The notes under the pieces were generated by a model that was given only the letters and a program-made list of their open reading frames with translations, did not search any database and was not told where the DNA came from. Below are positions 54,502 through 62,979 of a stretch of DNA of 64,000 bases, piece by piece. Numbering within the stretch: the stretch's first letter is position 1; every line of letters starts with the position of its first letter. Source of the DNA: a marine bacterium B5-7 (GTDB lineage Bacteria; Pseudomonadota; Gammaproteobacteria; Arenicellales; CAJQKF01); the NCBI GenBank assembly GCA_021604525.1, contig BQJD01000001.1, forward strand, positions 1 to 64,000. The letters run 5' to 3'. Made by a program: the position numbers and the translations under genes.

Positions 54502-55386
54502 TTAACGTTGGAATAATTCCGCAAAACTCAAGTATAACGCCTCGCGTTGGCGGAGGTCACCCAGCCCGACGATCTCATTAAAGTCGTCGAATGTCAGCAT
54601 GTGTTCTTCATAGCCTTGGGTAGTACCATGTGTTGCCAGATGTGCCATGTAGTCTTTAAGGGCGCGCGCCACGACATATGTCGCTGCCAGGGAATAGGTG
54701 GCAACGGCAAAACCTATCTCGGCAAGTTCATCAATTGGCATGATCGGAGTCTTGCCGCCGTCGATCATATTTGCCATCACCGGACCTTCGAGCTCGTGGC
54801 ACAGCCGGCGCATCTCATCTACACTTTGCGGGGCGTCAGCGAAAAGCAGATCTGCCCCGGCTTCGCGGAATAATGAGAGTCGATCAATGGCATCGTCAAT
54901 TCCATTAACGGCAATGGTGTCAGTGCGTGCCATGATGACGAAATCGGGATCTTCCCGGGTATCCAGCGCAGCTTTTAGTTTGGCAAGCATGGCATCAGTT
55001 TCGATGACGTCCTTGCCTGCCATATGGCCACATCGCTTTGGAAATACCTGATCCTCTATGAACATGCCGGCAAGTCCTGCGCGTTCGTAAAGACGGACGG
55101 TGCGTACGGTATTGGTGACATTGCCAAAGCCGGTATCGCCGTCACCAAAGACCGGTATCGAAACGGCATCACACAATCGTCCATATTGGTCGGCCATCTC
55201 GGTTACAGAAAGCTGTGAGGTATCAGGTTGACCAAGCAATGTGGCACTGATTGAATAGCCCCCACAAGTGATGGCATCGAAGCCCGCCTGTTCTGCGATC
55301 TTTGCCGATAACACATCGTGCACACCAGGTAGCATGAGTATTTGCGGGTCTTCAATCAATGTTCTGAATGTGCTTGTCTTTTTCAT
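54502..55386 (-). CDS. Isocitrate lyase/PEP mutase family enzyme
   Basis: A 294-residue TIM-barrel lyase of the isocitrate lyase/phosphonomutase superfamily. The metal-binding segment FGDGDTGFGN and the active-site loop EDQVFPKRCGHMAGK are present; the Cys in KRCGH is the acid of lyases that split a C-C bond next to two carboxylates (isocitrate, 2-methylisocitrate, 2,3-dimethylmalate), whereas mutases lack it. The precise substrate is not certain. It is upstream of the TRAP operon on the same strand with a 104-base gap, and divergent from the EutB-like gene. Confidence 0.88.
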   Translation of the reverse strand: MKKTSTFRTLIEDPQILMLPGVHDVLSAKIAEQAGFDAITCGGYSISATLLGQPDTSQLSVTEMADQYGRLCDAVSIPVFGDGDTGFGNVTNTVRTVRLYERAGLAGMFIEDQVFPKRCGHMAGKDVIETDAMLAKLKAALDTREDPDFVIMARTDTIAVNGIDDAIDRLSLFREAGADLLFADAPQSVDEMRRLCHELEGPVMANMIDGGKTPIMPIDELAEIGFAVATYSLAATYVVARALKDYMAHLATHGTTQGYEEHMLTFDDFNEIVGLGDLRQREALYLSFAELFQR

Positions 55387-55438
55387 GGTCGATAGTTCAG
55401 GGATAATTCATGGCCGGAATGATGATTCTGTAACTATA

Positions 55439-55459
55439 GTGGATGCAGACGGTATCCAC
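55439..55459. promoter_or_regulatory. Inverted repeat in divergent spacer
   Basis: GTGGAT-(9)-ATCCAC, perfect 6-base arms. Located 53 bases upstream of the isocitrate-lyase-like start on the minus strand. Candidate operator. Confidence 0.3.
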
Positions 55460-55487
55460 CAACCATGGAATATAGGCTGACATTAAT

Positions 55488-55520
55488 CATCACAATACAT
55501 TGCCTTACCGGGTTGTGATG
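55488..55520. promoter_or_regulatory. Inverted repeat CATCACAA / TTGTGATG in divergent spacer
   Basis: Perfect 8-base arms with a 17-base spacer, 50 bases upstream of the EutB-like gene and about 102 bases upstream of the isocitrate-lyase-like gene. The arms hold TGTGA-like halves as found in CRP sites, but the spacing does not match CRP. It could be a regulator site shared by the two divergent genes. Confidence 0.35.
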
Positions 55521-55570
55521 GTTCTGAAGGTTTTCCCATTGAATTGTTAAAAACGGTATGATCGTGATCC

Positions 55571-56584
55571 ATGATGACAATTACGATTGAAGACATCCAT
55601 GCCGCCCGCTCACGCATAGATGACGTGGCGATTCGCACGCCGCTGATACCCTCGCCGTACTTGAGTAAACGCGCAGGTGCGGTCTTTTTATTAAAGCTCG
55701 AGATGACTCAGCCGATCGGTGCGTTCAAGTTGCGTGGAGCTGCCAACGCGGTGTTAAGCCTTGACCGCTCGACTATGGGCGTGACCTGTTGCTCGACCGG
55801 CAACCATGGACGTGGAGTCGCCTACGCGGCGGCCCAACGCGGCATAAGGGCGGTGGTGTGTATGTCGCAACTGGTGCCAGACACAAAAGTGAAGGGTATT
55901 GAAGATCTTGGCGGCGAAACGCGCATTGTCGGTCGCTCCCAGGACGATGCCTTGCAAGAATGCCTGCGCCTGGTTGAAGAGGAAGGGCTAATAGAAATTT
56001 CACCATTCGATGACCCATTGGTGATCGCAGGTCAGGGTACCATTGGCCTTGAATTACTCGATCAGTGCGACGACCTCGACATGGTGCTCATACCACTGTC
56101 GGGTGGTGGTCTTGCCGGTGGCGTGGCCTTTGCATTGAAGCAGATAAATCCGGCGATTCGCGTGATTGGGGTATCCATGGAGCGCGGCGCAGCGATGTAT
56201 GAATCAGTCCGCGCCGGTCGGCCGATCGAGGTGGAGGAGTTCGCGAGTCTTGCGGATTCGCTGGGTGGTGGCATAGGGCTTGAAAATCGTTTGTCATTCC
56301 CACTGTGCCGTGAGTATCTCGACGATATTATCCTGGTCTCGGAGCAGGAGATTTACCATGCCATGCAAACTATTTACTATGAGGACCGCTTGGTATGCGA
56401 GGGTGGGAGCGCTGTTGGAATTGCTGCGCTGGAGTCTGGACGGCTTCCGCCGGTGAAGGGCCCGGTTGCAACCATCATCACTGGTAGAAATCTTGATATG
56501 AGAATTCATGCCGATATCATGAATGGTCGCGATGTCGTATTGGGTGACATGGTAGTGAAGGGCAGGGACTATTCGTCATCATAG
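55571..56584 (+). CDS. PLP-dependent threonine dehydratase family enzyme, EutB/BhcB-like
   Basis: A 337-residue fold-type II PLP enzyme. The PLP lysine lies in GAFKLRGAAN (near 51-60) and the phosphate-binding glycine loop is LIPLSGGGLAGG (near 176-187). The CSTGNHGRGVAYAAAQRG segment is typical. Compared with biosynthetic threonine deaminase it has no regulatory domain, and CMSQLVPDTKVKGIEDLG with GRSQDDA resembles the hydroxyectoine dehydratase EutB and beta-hydroxyaspartate dehydratase groups. No other ectoine or beta-hydroxyaspartate genes are next to it, so the substrate is left open. Convergent with the FAD oxidase gene. Confidence 0.85.
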   Translation: MMTITIEDIHAARSRIDDVAIRTPLIPSPYLSKRAGAVFLLKLEMTQPIGAFKLRGAANAVLSLDRSTMGVTCCSTGNHGRGVAYAAAQRGIRAVVCMSQLVPDTKVKGIEDLGGETRIVGRSQDDALQECLRLVEEEGLIEISPFDDPLVIAGQGTIGLELLDQCDDLDMVLIPLSGGGLAGGVAFALKQINPAIRVIGVSMERGAAMYESVRAGRPIEVEEFASLADSLGGGIGLENRLSFPLCREYLDDIILVSEQEIYHAMQTIYYEDRLVCEGGSAVGIAALESGRLPPVKGPVATIITGRNLDMRIHADIMNGRDVVLGDMVVKGRDYSSS

Positions 56585-56589
56585 ATCTG

Positions 56590-57759
56590 TCAGTGTGATA
56601 ACCCGATCAAACGTCCCGGATCGAGTGACCGAACAAGTTCTGGGTCGATAGCGGTGTCAAAACCGTTGTCGGGTTCATCAATGTCTGACAGCTTGAAACC
56701 TTGCAGACTTTCAAGCAGGACTGTAGCAGCCAGTCGCGACAGCGCTGGCGCAGTTTGCACACCATAACCTCCTTGCCCCGCCAGCCAGAAGAATCCCGCC
56801 TTGCGTGGATCCTCTCCGACAACCGGTACACGATCTCTGGCAAAGGTACGAAGGCCAGCCCAGTTATGCTCGACACGCGTGACGGGTACGGTCACGGCTT
56901 GTTCAAAACGATATAACCCTTCTGCCAGGACCATATCATCGGCAAATGCATCGTGTGGTTCCACCGGGTCTTCATCGGCGGGGGATACCATCAACTTTCC
57001 GCTCATGGGTTTTGCATACCAGTTTTCGCTGATCGACCCGAACAAAGGCCAGTCATTGACGCAATAGCCCTGCGGTACTGGTAACAGGGCAGCCGAACGA
57101 CGGCAGGCAGTAAGCCCCAACGGATCAAGTCCAGCCATACCAGCTACCGTGTCGGCCCAGGCGCCGGCGGCATTGACGACAATCTCAGCATCGACAGGTC
57201 CTTTTGTTGTCTGCAAACGCCAACCATTATTGTGCTGTTCCAAGGCAGTGACTGATCGAGATGTTTCGATGACACCACCAGCGCTCTTGAGTTTTCGTTG
57301 CCAGCATTGCAATAGACGATCGACGTCTATATCGCGAGCGTTTTCTTCGATGCAGGCACGTACAAATCTTTGTCGATTTAGGATGGGTACACGTGTGAGA
57401 GCTTCGTCAAGACTCAGCTCACGAATATGCGGTGCCTCAATCAGTAACTGTTCAAAGCGTTCGACCTCATCTTCCATGGACAGTAGCAGCTCGCCGCGAG
57501 GGGACAAAAAACTCCCTGTGGCAAGAGCTGAAGGCGGTGTGTCCAGATAGGGCTGGCTTTGCGCAGTTAGCGCCTGGATTACGTGGTTACCGTAGCTTGG
57601 AATAAAGATCGCTGCTGATCGGGATGTAGAGTGATAGCCGGCGACACTGTCTGATTCAAGAACCAGCACGTCGCTGTGACTGGCGAGAAATGACGCACAA
57701 CCAACACCGGCGATGCCGCCACCGATGACCACAATACTGGCACGTTGTGTTGATAGCAT
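56590..57759 (-). CDS. FAD-dependent amino/amine oxidase (DAO family)
   Basis: A 389-residue flavoprotein with a Rossmann FAD motif VIGGGIAGVGCASFLASH near residues 11-28 followed by ESDSVAGYHSTSRSAAIF, and the C-terminal WLAGQGGYGVQTAPALSRL, which is the second FAD-binding segment of DAO-type oxidoreductases. Such enzymes oxidise amino acids or amines to imino compounds. It is the last gene of the minus-strand operon and is 28 bases after the HDAC-like gene, with only five bases between its stop and the convergent EutB-like stop. Confidence 0.88.
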   Translation of the reverse strand: MLSTQRASIVVIGGGIAGVGCASFLASHSDVLVLESDSVAGYHSTSRSAAIFIPSYGNHVIQALTAQSQPYLDTPPSALATGSFLSPRGELLLSMEDEVERFEQLLIEAPHIRELSLDEALTRVPILNRQRFVRACIEENARDIDVDRLLQCWQRKLKSAGGVIETSRSVTALEQHNNGWRLQTTKGPVDAEIVVNAAGAWADTVAGMAGLDPLGLTACRRSAALLPVPQGYCVNDWPLFGSISENWYAKPMSGKLMVSPADEDPVEPHDAFADDMVLAEGLYRFEQAVTVPVTRVEHNWAGLRTFARDRVPVVGEDPRKAGFFWLAGQGGYGVQTAPALSRLAATVLLESLQGFKLSDIDEPDNGFDTAIDPELVRSLDPGRLIGLSH

Positions 57760-57787
57760 AGATATTATCTACCGATCGTTAAACGAG

Positions 57788-58843
57788 TCATGATAATTGG
57801 TGAGACAACGTTGGATGGTCGCTTGTGGCGTTGAAACCATCGAGGAAACTTGTCAGATTGTCGCCAAGCGCATCGCATAGATATCCGCCTTCCTGAACGA
57901 TTACTGTTGGCAAATTCAAATCCTTAAGTCTCCCGCCAATTTTTCCGAAGCCATTCGTGGTCACATTAAGACCACCAAACGGGTCGTCCTCGAATGCATC
58001 CAGACCTAAAGCGATGATAAGTACATCTGCTGCGAAAGTGTCAGCCCGTTCTATTCCTGTATCGAGGGCCTTAAGAAAACCATCGTCACTTGTTTTGCGT
58101 GGTATGGGTAAATTCAGGTTATAGCCCATGCCGGCACCTTCGCCACGTTCATCTGCATGGCCCCAGAAAAATGGGTAATAACGAATCGGGTCGGCATGAA
58201 CGGAAATCGTCAACACATCATCGCGAGCATAAAATATGGCCTGGGTGCCGTTGCCGTGATGCAGATCGACATCAATAATTACGGGTCTTAGACCTTTCGC
58301 GCAAAAACGCTGGGCGGCAATGGCCGCATTATTGAAGTAGCAAAATCCGCCTGCGATATCGCGAAATGCGTGATGTCCAGGTGGTCGACAAAGTGCGTAG
58401 GCGGCCGAACTTCCTGCAAGTACCTGTACAGCTGCTTCCACGGCGCTATTGGCACTGGCGCATGCGGATACAAATGTATCAGCGGAAATAGGGCAACTGG
58501 TATCCATGATGTGATAGCCAGCCTGACCAACTGCGGAACGGGGATAACTGACAGTGCGTTTATCAGGGTGGATATTGGGGATTACTTCCTCGGAGGCATC
58601 CTCTATCCGTTGCCAGCGTTGGTAGATATTTTTAATGAAAGTGATGTACTCAGGCGAATGTACCGATGCGATTGGCGCAAGACCATGGTCATTAGGCGCT
58701 TCGATCGATAGTCCCGCGGCCCGGGCGCCGGCGAGTAAGGCATCGGCCCGTTGTGGTTGTTCGGGGTTGGCCTTGCGTGCGCCGCTTGACAAAAAGTGGC
58801 GCGGGTAGTGACGGCCTTGGTCCTCATGATAGATTGCTTTCAT
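57788..58843 (-). CDS. Histone deacetylase family, acetylpolyamine amidohydrolase-like
   Basis: A 351-residue zinc-dependent deacetylase of the arginase/HDAC fold. Family segments: CRPPGHHAF (His pair), DVDLHHGNGTQAIFYARDDVLTISVHADP (Asp-x-His zinc ligands), and GLDAFEDDPFGGL (late zinc Asp). The DDVLTISVHADPIRYYPFFWG pattern and length resemble Mycoplana AphA, which removes acetyl from acetylpolyamines. The start codon overlaps the end of the GNAT gene by four bases. With an aminotransferase, BKACE enzyme and amine oxidase in the same operon, removal of an N-acetyl group before further breakdown is likely. Confidence 0.9.
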   Translation of the reverse strand: MKAIYHEDQGRHYPRHFLSSGARKANPEQPQRADALLAGARAAGLSIEAPNDHGLAPIASVHSPEYITFIKNIYQRWQRIEDASEEVIPNIHPDKRTVSYPRSAVGQAGYHIMDTSCPISADTFVSACASANSAVEAAVQVLAGSSAAYALCRPPGHHAFRDIAGGFCYFNNAAIAAQRFCAKGLRPVIIDVDLHHGNGTQAIFYARDDVLTISVHADPIRYYPFFWGHADERGEGAGMGYNLNLPIPRKTSDDGFLKALDTGIERADTFAADVLIIALGLDAFEDDPFGGLNVTTNGFGKIGGRLKDLNLPTVIVQEGGYLCDALGDNLTSFLDGFNATSDHPTLSHQLS

Positions 58844-59523
58844 TTGATCTTCGATACATGAATTGTCTGTGATGCCCTGAAGGCTTCCTGCTTGAAGGCG
58901 GCACTGTCAAGCATCATTATCTGGTTGTCGGTATCGGCAGTGAATCCGAGAGCTGCATAGAATGCTTGTGCATCATGGTTTTGCCGGTGAACCGCAAGTC
59001 GAAGGTAATTCACATCCCAATGCTTTACGGCATCCTCATGCGCATACTCGAGAAGTCCACGACCGATGCCCATGCCGCGCCAATTCGACTCGACGATAAG
59101 ATCCTGTATGTAAATTCCGGGTCGGCACCGCCAGGTGGAGAACTCGGCAAAGTAAAGACACAAACCAGCCAGATAACTATTGCTTCCCACATCTGTATCT
59201 GGTGACTTTAGTTCCGGCTTACATGCCACTTGCGCAACTTGTGCGCGATAGATCGGATCAGGACCGAAGCCATGACGCAATAGTGCGTCTGTGTCGCCCT
59301 GGTAAGCGTCAGGTTCACCGAGTGATTCAGCCAGATGAATGAGCAATCGATTGATGTCGGCAATATCGCCAATCCCGGCATTGCGGATGATGATGTCAGG
59401 TGACACAAAAATGACTCGTAGTGTGATTTGCAGGTTCAGTATTTCCTGAAGAAATATCGGATTAAACAGATGCCTCGCCAAACAGCATACACAGGGTTGA
59501 TTAAAATCTGGTGTTGTCAGCAC
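58840..59523 (-). CDS. GNAT family N-acetyltransferase
   Basis: A 227-residue frame; the domain begins about residue 42 (IIIRNAGIGDIADINRLLIHLAESL), so a GTG at 59406 (188 residues) may be the true start and the first 39 codons, which overlap the BKACE gene by 23 bases, may not be translated. The acetyl-CoA loop is ESNWRGMGIGRGLLEYA, and the C-terminal WDVNYLRLAVHRQNHDAQAFYAALGF is typical of GNAT enzymes acting on amines such as diamines. It lies between the BKACE and HDAC-like genes with a 4-base overlap to the latter. An acetylase beside a deacetylase in one operon is noteworthy. Confidence 0.85.
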   Translation of the reverse strand: MLTTPDFNQPCVCCLARHLFNPIFLQEILNLQITLRVIFVSPDIIIRNAGIGDIADINRLLIHLAESLGEPDAYQGDTDALLRHGFGPDPIYRAQVAQVACKPELKSPDTDVGSNSYLAGLCLYFAEFSTWRCRPGIYIQDLIVESNWRGMGIGRGLLEYAHEDAVKHWDVNYLRLAVHRQNHDAQAFYAALGFTADTDNQIMMLDSAAFKQEAFRASQTIHVSKIK

Positions 59524-60427
59524 CTTTCAGATTCAACATCTGGCGTACCTCGGCTGGTGTTGCAATCTCTCGACCGAGAGACTCAACGATCCCGCGAATT
59601 TTTGTGACTTGATCGGCATTCGATTTTGCCAACTCGCCGCGTGCGATATGGATACTATCCTCCAGGCCAACTCGTACATGCCCGCCCATGGCAGCGGCGG
59701 CTGTGGTCATTGGAATCTGATGGCGGCCGGCGGCCAGTACTGAAAACAAAAATTCCCCGCCGAAAAGCTTATCTGCAATATGTCTCATGTGGGTCAGGTT
59801 ATCGATATCTGCACCAATACCACCAAGTATTCCGAACACAAACTGTATGAAAAATGGTGGCTTGACCTGACCTTTGTCAACGAAGTGAGCTAATGTATAT
59901 AAATGACCAACATCGTAGCATTCGAACTCGAACCGCGTGCCATTGGCTTTTCCCAATTCATCAAATACCTGCTCCATATCGGCAAAGGTATTCTTGAAGA
60001 CGAGGTCGCGGGTGCCTTCAAGAAACGGCTTTTCCCATGGATGTTTGAATTGATCGTATCGATCGACAGCACCGAACAAACCAAAGTTCATGGAACCAAG
60101 ATTCAGTGAACACATCTCGGGAGATACAGCGCGTGCGCCGGCAAGACGATCATCCAGGTTCATGATCGCGCTACCGCCAGTTGTTACATTGCAGATAGCG
60201 CCGCACTCACTTTTTATCCGCGTGAGAATGTCCATGAACAATGCCGGATCGGAGCTTGGCCGGCCATCATCCGGGTCTCGTGCGTGCAAATGCAAAATTG
60301 ACGCACCGGCAGCACTGGCATCGATTCCCTCGCGCGCAATCTCCCGCGGCGTGATCGGCAGATAAGGTGTCATGGTTGGTGTATGAACCGAGCCCGTCAC
60401 AGCACAGGTGATGATAATCTTGCTCAT
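59501..60427 (-). CDS. BKACE family (3-keto-5-aminohexanoate cleavage) enzyme
   Basis: A 308-residue TIM-barrel zinc enzyme of the beta-keto acid cleavage family. The metal-binding HLHARDPDDGRPSSD (near 46-60) and the segments NVTTGGSAIMN and MGGHVRVGLEDSIHIARGELAKSNADQV are diagnostic. Members swap a beta-keto acid with acetyl-CoA to give acetoacetate and a new acyl-CoA; known substrates include 3-keto-5-aminohexanoate and 3-dehydrocarnitine. It overlaps the aminotransferase gene by four bases (ATGA). Neighbouring amine-processing genes suggest an amino or acetamido beta-keto acid. Confidence 0.92.
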   Translation of the reverse strand: MSKIIITCAVTGSVHTPTMTPYLPITPREIAREGIDASAAGASILHLHARDPDDGRPSSDPALFMDILTRIKSECGAICNVTTGGSAIMNLDDRLAGARAVSPEMCSLNLGSMNFGLFGAVDRYDQFKHPWEKPFLEGTRDLVFKNTFADMEQVFDELGKANGTRFEFECYDVGHLYTLAHFVDKGQVKPPFFIQFVFGILGGIGADIDNLTHMRHIADKLFGGEFLFSVLAAGRHQIPMTTAAAAMGGHVRVGLEDSIHIARGELAKSNADQVTKIRGIVESLGREIATPAEVRQMLNLKGADNTRF

Positions 60428-61812
60428 CTGCTGATTGCGCTATGCAATGCCCTATCAAGCTTTGCCTCATATGCAAATCGATTAATGCTTATCCGCAATT
60501 TCTCCATGATCTCGTCGATGTGTGTGGTGTCCACAATTAGTGGCGGACAAATCATGAAATGGTCACCTTCAAGGCCACCACGAGTTCTTCGCGAGTAAAT
60601 GATCAGGCCTGCTTCATAAGCAATTTCAACCAGTCGATGATAGGCGTTCAATTCTTTTGCTAATGGTGCCATGGTGTCACGGTTATTGACCATCTCGAAT
60701 GCCAGTAACAGACCGAGACCACGTACGTCGCCAATGAAAGGATATTCGCTCATCAGTCCGTCCAGTTCACCGCGCAGTATGTCGCCCATCTTTGCCGCAT
60801 TTGCAACCAGGTTGTTGGTCTGTATTTCTTCAAGTACTGCCAGGCCGGCAGCGCAGGCAAGAGGATTGCCTGCATAAGTGAAGCCGTGGATAAACCCACC
60901 ATTGTCAAGTACAGTCTCTACCATGTCGTCACGTGCTGCCAGTGCGCCAAGCGGCACATATCCGGCTGCGAATCCCTTCGACAGCACGATGAGGTCAGGT
61001 TGTGCGTCGAAGTGATCGGCAGCTAAAAAACAACCTGTCCGTCCGGCGCCAGTCATCACTTCATCATAAATCAGCAAAACACCGTATTGATCGCAGATTT
61101 CCCGAATTCGTTCCATGTATCCCGGTGGTGGCACCAGGGCACCTGTCGATGCGCCGCCGACAGGCTCAACGATAAAGGCGAGAACGGTTTCAGCGCCCTG
61201 ACGTTTGATCTCTTCCTCTAATTGATTGGCATAGCGTTGTCCACGACTTTCATCTGTGAGGCCATCATTATCCAGGTAGCAGGTTGGTGCGTCGATCTTG
61301 GGAGACTCGTGCAGCATCGGTGCGAAGGGTGAGGTCATCGGGGAATAACCGGTGAGACCGAGCGCACCCAGGGTACAGCCGTGATAACTTGGATATCTCG
61401 AGATGATCTTGTAACGAGAGCTATCACCTATGGCGAGAGTATATTGCCGTGCCAGCTTGATGGCGCTTTCGACCGCCTCCGATCCACCGGATACGAAGAA
61501 CAGACGATTGATGCCATCTGGCATCAACGCAGCGGTGCGAGAAGCGAGCTGTTCGGCGGCTTCTGTTTCAAATTGCAGACGATAACCAAAAGTCGACTTG
61601 TCCATTTGCCGACGCATGGCATCGAGAACATGCTTATTGGAATGACCAATATTGCAAACCATGGCGCCGGATGAACCATCAAGATAACGTTTGCCATCAA
61701 CGTCCCACAAGTAGACACCCTGTGCGCGCTCAAGAACCGGGCGACGCTGGCGTGTCTGGTAGAAAAGATGTCCACCCGCATCAGATCCGGGCTTGTGATT
61801 GCTAACCGTCAT
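60424..61812 (-). CDS. Class III aminotransferase
   Basis: A 462-residue PLP enzyme (start at the ATG at 61812, overlapping the ATPase stop as ATGA; a longer frame from 61839 is unlikely). The PLP lysine is K279 in VLSKGFAAGY, preceded by DEVMTGAGRTG (the Asp-x-x-x motif), and FVSGGSEAVESAIKLARQY is the phosphate-binding region. It belongs to the omega-aminotransferase group that moves the terminal amino group of diamines, beta-amino acids or omega-amino acids to pyruvate or 2-oxoglutarate. It is coupled to BKACE, which could then act on the keto acid made. Confidence 0.92.
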   Translation of the reverse strand: MTVSNHKPGSDAGGHLFYQTRQRRPVLERAQGVYLWDVDGKRYLDGSSGAMVCNIGHSNKHVLDAMRRQMDKSTFGYRLQFETEAAEQLASRTAALMPDGINRLFFVSGGSEAVESAIKLARQYTLAIGDSSRYKIISRYPSYHGCTLGALGLTGYSPMTSPFAPMLHESPKIDAPTCYLDNDGLTDESRGQRYANQLEEEIKRQGAETVLAFIVEPVGGASTGALVPPPGYMERIREICDQYGVLLIYDEVMTGAGRTGCFLAADHFDAQPDLIVLSKGFAAGYVPLGALAARDDMVETVLDNGGFIHGFTYAGNPLACAAGLAVLEEIQTNNLVANAAKMGDILRGELDGLMSEYPFIGDVRGLGLLLAFEMVNNRDTMAPLAKELNAYHRLVEIAYEAGLIIYSRRTRGGLEGDHFMICPPLIVDTTHIDEIMEKLRISINRFAYEAKLDRALHSAISR

Positions 61813-62903
61813 GTGATTGCACCGGGCAGCAATGCACAATCGCGTGGTCGTACATGTATGGATACCGTTTCGCCTTCGGCGAATGGATGCCCATCGATCA
61901 TATTGATCGCTTGAAGTTGACGATCACCAACACGCACGAAGTAGCGAACGGCCTGTCCCTGGTAATCGACGGTTTCCACTTGTCCATTAACGCTCAATAC
62001 ACCGTCGGCAGGTGTCTTATCGGTTTTATTCAATGTTAGAAATTCAGCGCGAATCACAAGCTTCGACTCTCTTCCGGTGATTGCATTACGTACGCGCTCG
62101 ATGGGAACAGGTACATTCCCGAAGTCCCTTGCTTCGACCATTGCATGCTCGCCATCTACGCTTAAGGTACGGCTTTCAATGATGTTGGATGCACCAAGGA
62201 AACGGGCGACAAATTCCGATGACGGTGTATTGTAGACCTCCTCTGGTGCCCCGACCTGCTCGACATTGCCGGCGCTCATAACAACGATGGTATCCGACAT
62301 TGCCAGCGCTTCTGACTGATCGTGGGTCACGAATAAAGTGGTGATGCCAAGCTGGTGTTGTATCCGCTTTAACTCAACACGCATGTCCTCACGAAGATTG
62401 GCATCCAGGGCTGATAACGGCTCATCGAGCAACAGTACATCCGGTTTAATAACGATCGCGCGTGCCAACGCGATTCGTTGTTGTTGACCGCCGGATAGTT
62501 GTTTCGGATAACGATCACCTAATGATGGTAGCTGTACCAGATCGAGCGCTTCGTTTACCAGTTTCTTGATTTGACTTCGTTCGATATCACGATAGCGTAA
62601 ACCGAAGGCAACATTGTCGTACACAGTCTTATGTGGAAACAGTGCGTAATTTTGAAATACCAAACCGAGATTGCGTTTATGGATGGGTGTTTCATTTACG
62701 CGTTTGCCCTTGATGCGGATCTCGCCCGCACTCGGATCCAGCAGCCCTGCCACCATGCGCAAAGTAGTTGTCTTGCCGCAGCCGGATGGGCCAAGAAGTG
62801 TTACAAAGCTGCCTTCCGGGAGGGTTAGCGACATGGGTTGCAGCGCAGTAATGGCGCCAAACCGTTTGACGATATCTACGAGTTCAACGGCGGGTGTTGT
62901 CAC
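61809..62903 (-). CDS. Polyamine/iron-type ABC transporter ATPase
   Basis: A 364-residue ATPase of the PotA/FbpC kind, start GTG at 62903. Walker [10 protein letters not shown] near 36-44, signature LSGGQQQRIALARAI, Walker [20 protein letters not shown], and a TOBE domain at the C-terminus. It follows the binding-protein gene after a 76-base gap with a perfect hairpin. Its permeases are not in the window; since the set continues past the right edge, they may lie there. Confidence 0.93.
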   Translation of the reverse strand: MTTPAVELVDIVKRFGAITALQPMSLTLPEGSFVTLLGPSGCGKTTTLRMVAGLLDPSAGEIRIKGKRVNETPIHKRNLGLVFQNYALFPHKTVYDNVAFGLRYRDIERSQIKKLVNEALDLVQLPSLGDRYPKQLSGGQQQRIALARAIVIKPDVLLLDEPLSALDANLREDMRVELKRIQHQLGITTLFVTHDQSEALAMSDTIVVMSAGNVEQVGAPEEVYNTPSSEFVARFLGASNIIESRTLSVDGEHAMVEARDFGNVPVPIERVRNAITGRESKLVIRAEFLTLNKTDKTPADGVLSVNGQVETVDYQGQAVRYFVRVGDRQLQAINMIDGHPFAEGETVSIHVRPRDCALLPGAIT

Positions 62904-62930
62904 TATCGCAATCCATTAATGTAAAGAGGC

Positions 62931-62967
62931 GCAATACGGAGAAGGCGCATGGCTTTCTCCGTATTGC
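62931..62967 (-). terminator. Perfect 13-base hairpin after the binding protein gene
   Basis: GCAATACGGAGAA / TTCTCCGTATTGC with an 11-base loop, between the binding-protein stop and the ATPase start. No U-run follows on the minus strand. It is a likely mRNA protector or partial terminator, as at 27952-27976 and 41017-41050. Confidence 0.6.
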
Positions 62968-62979
62968 CGTGCACTGGCT

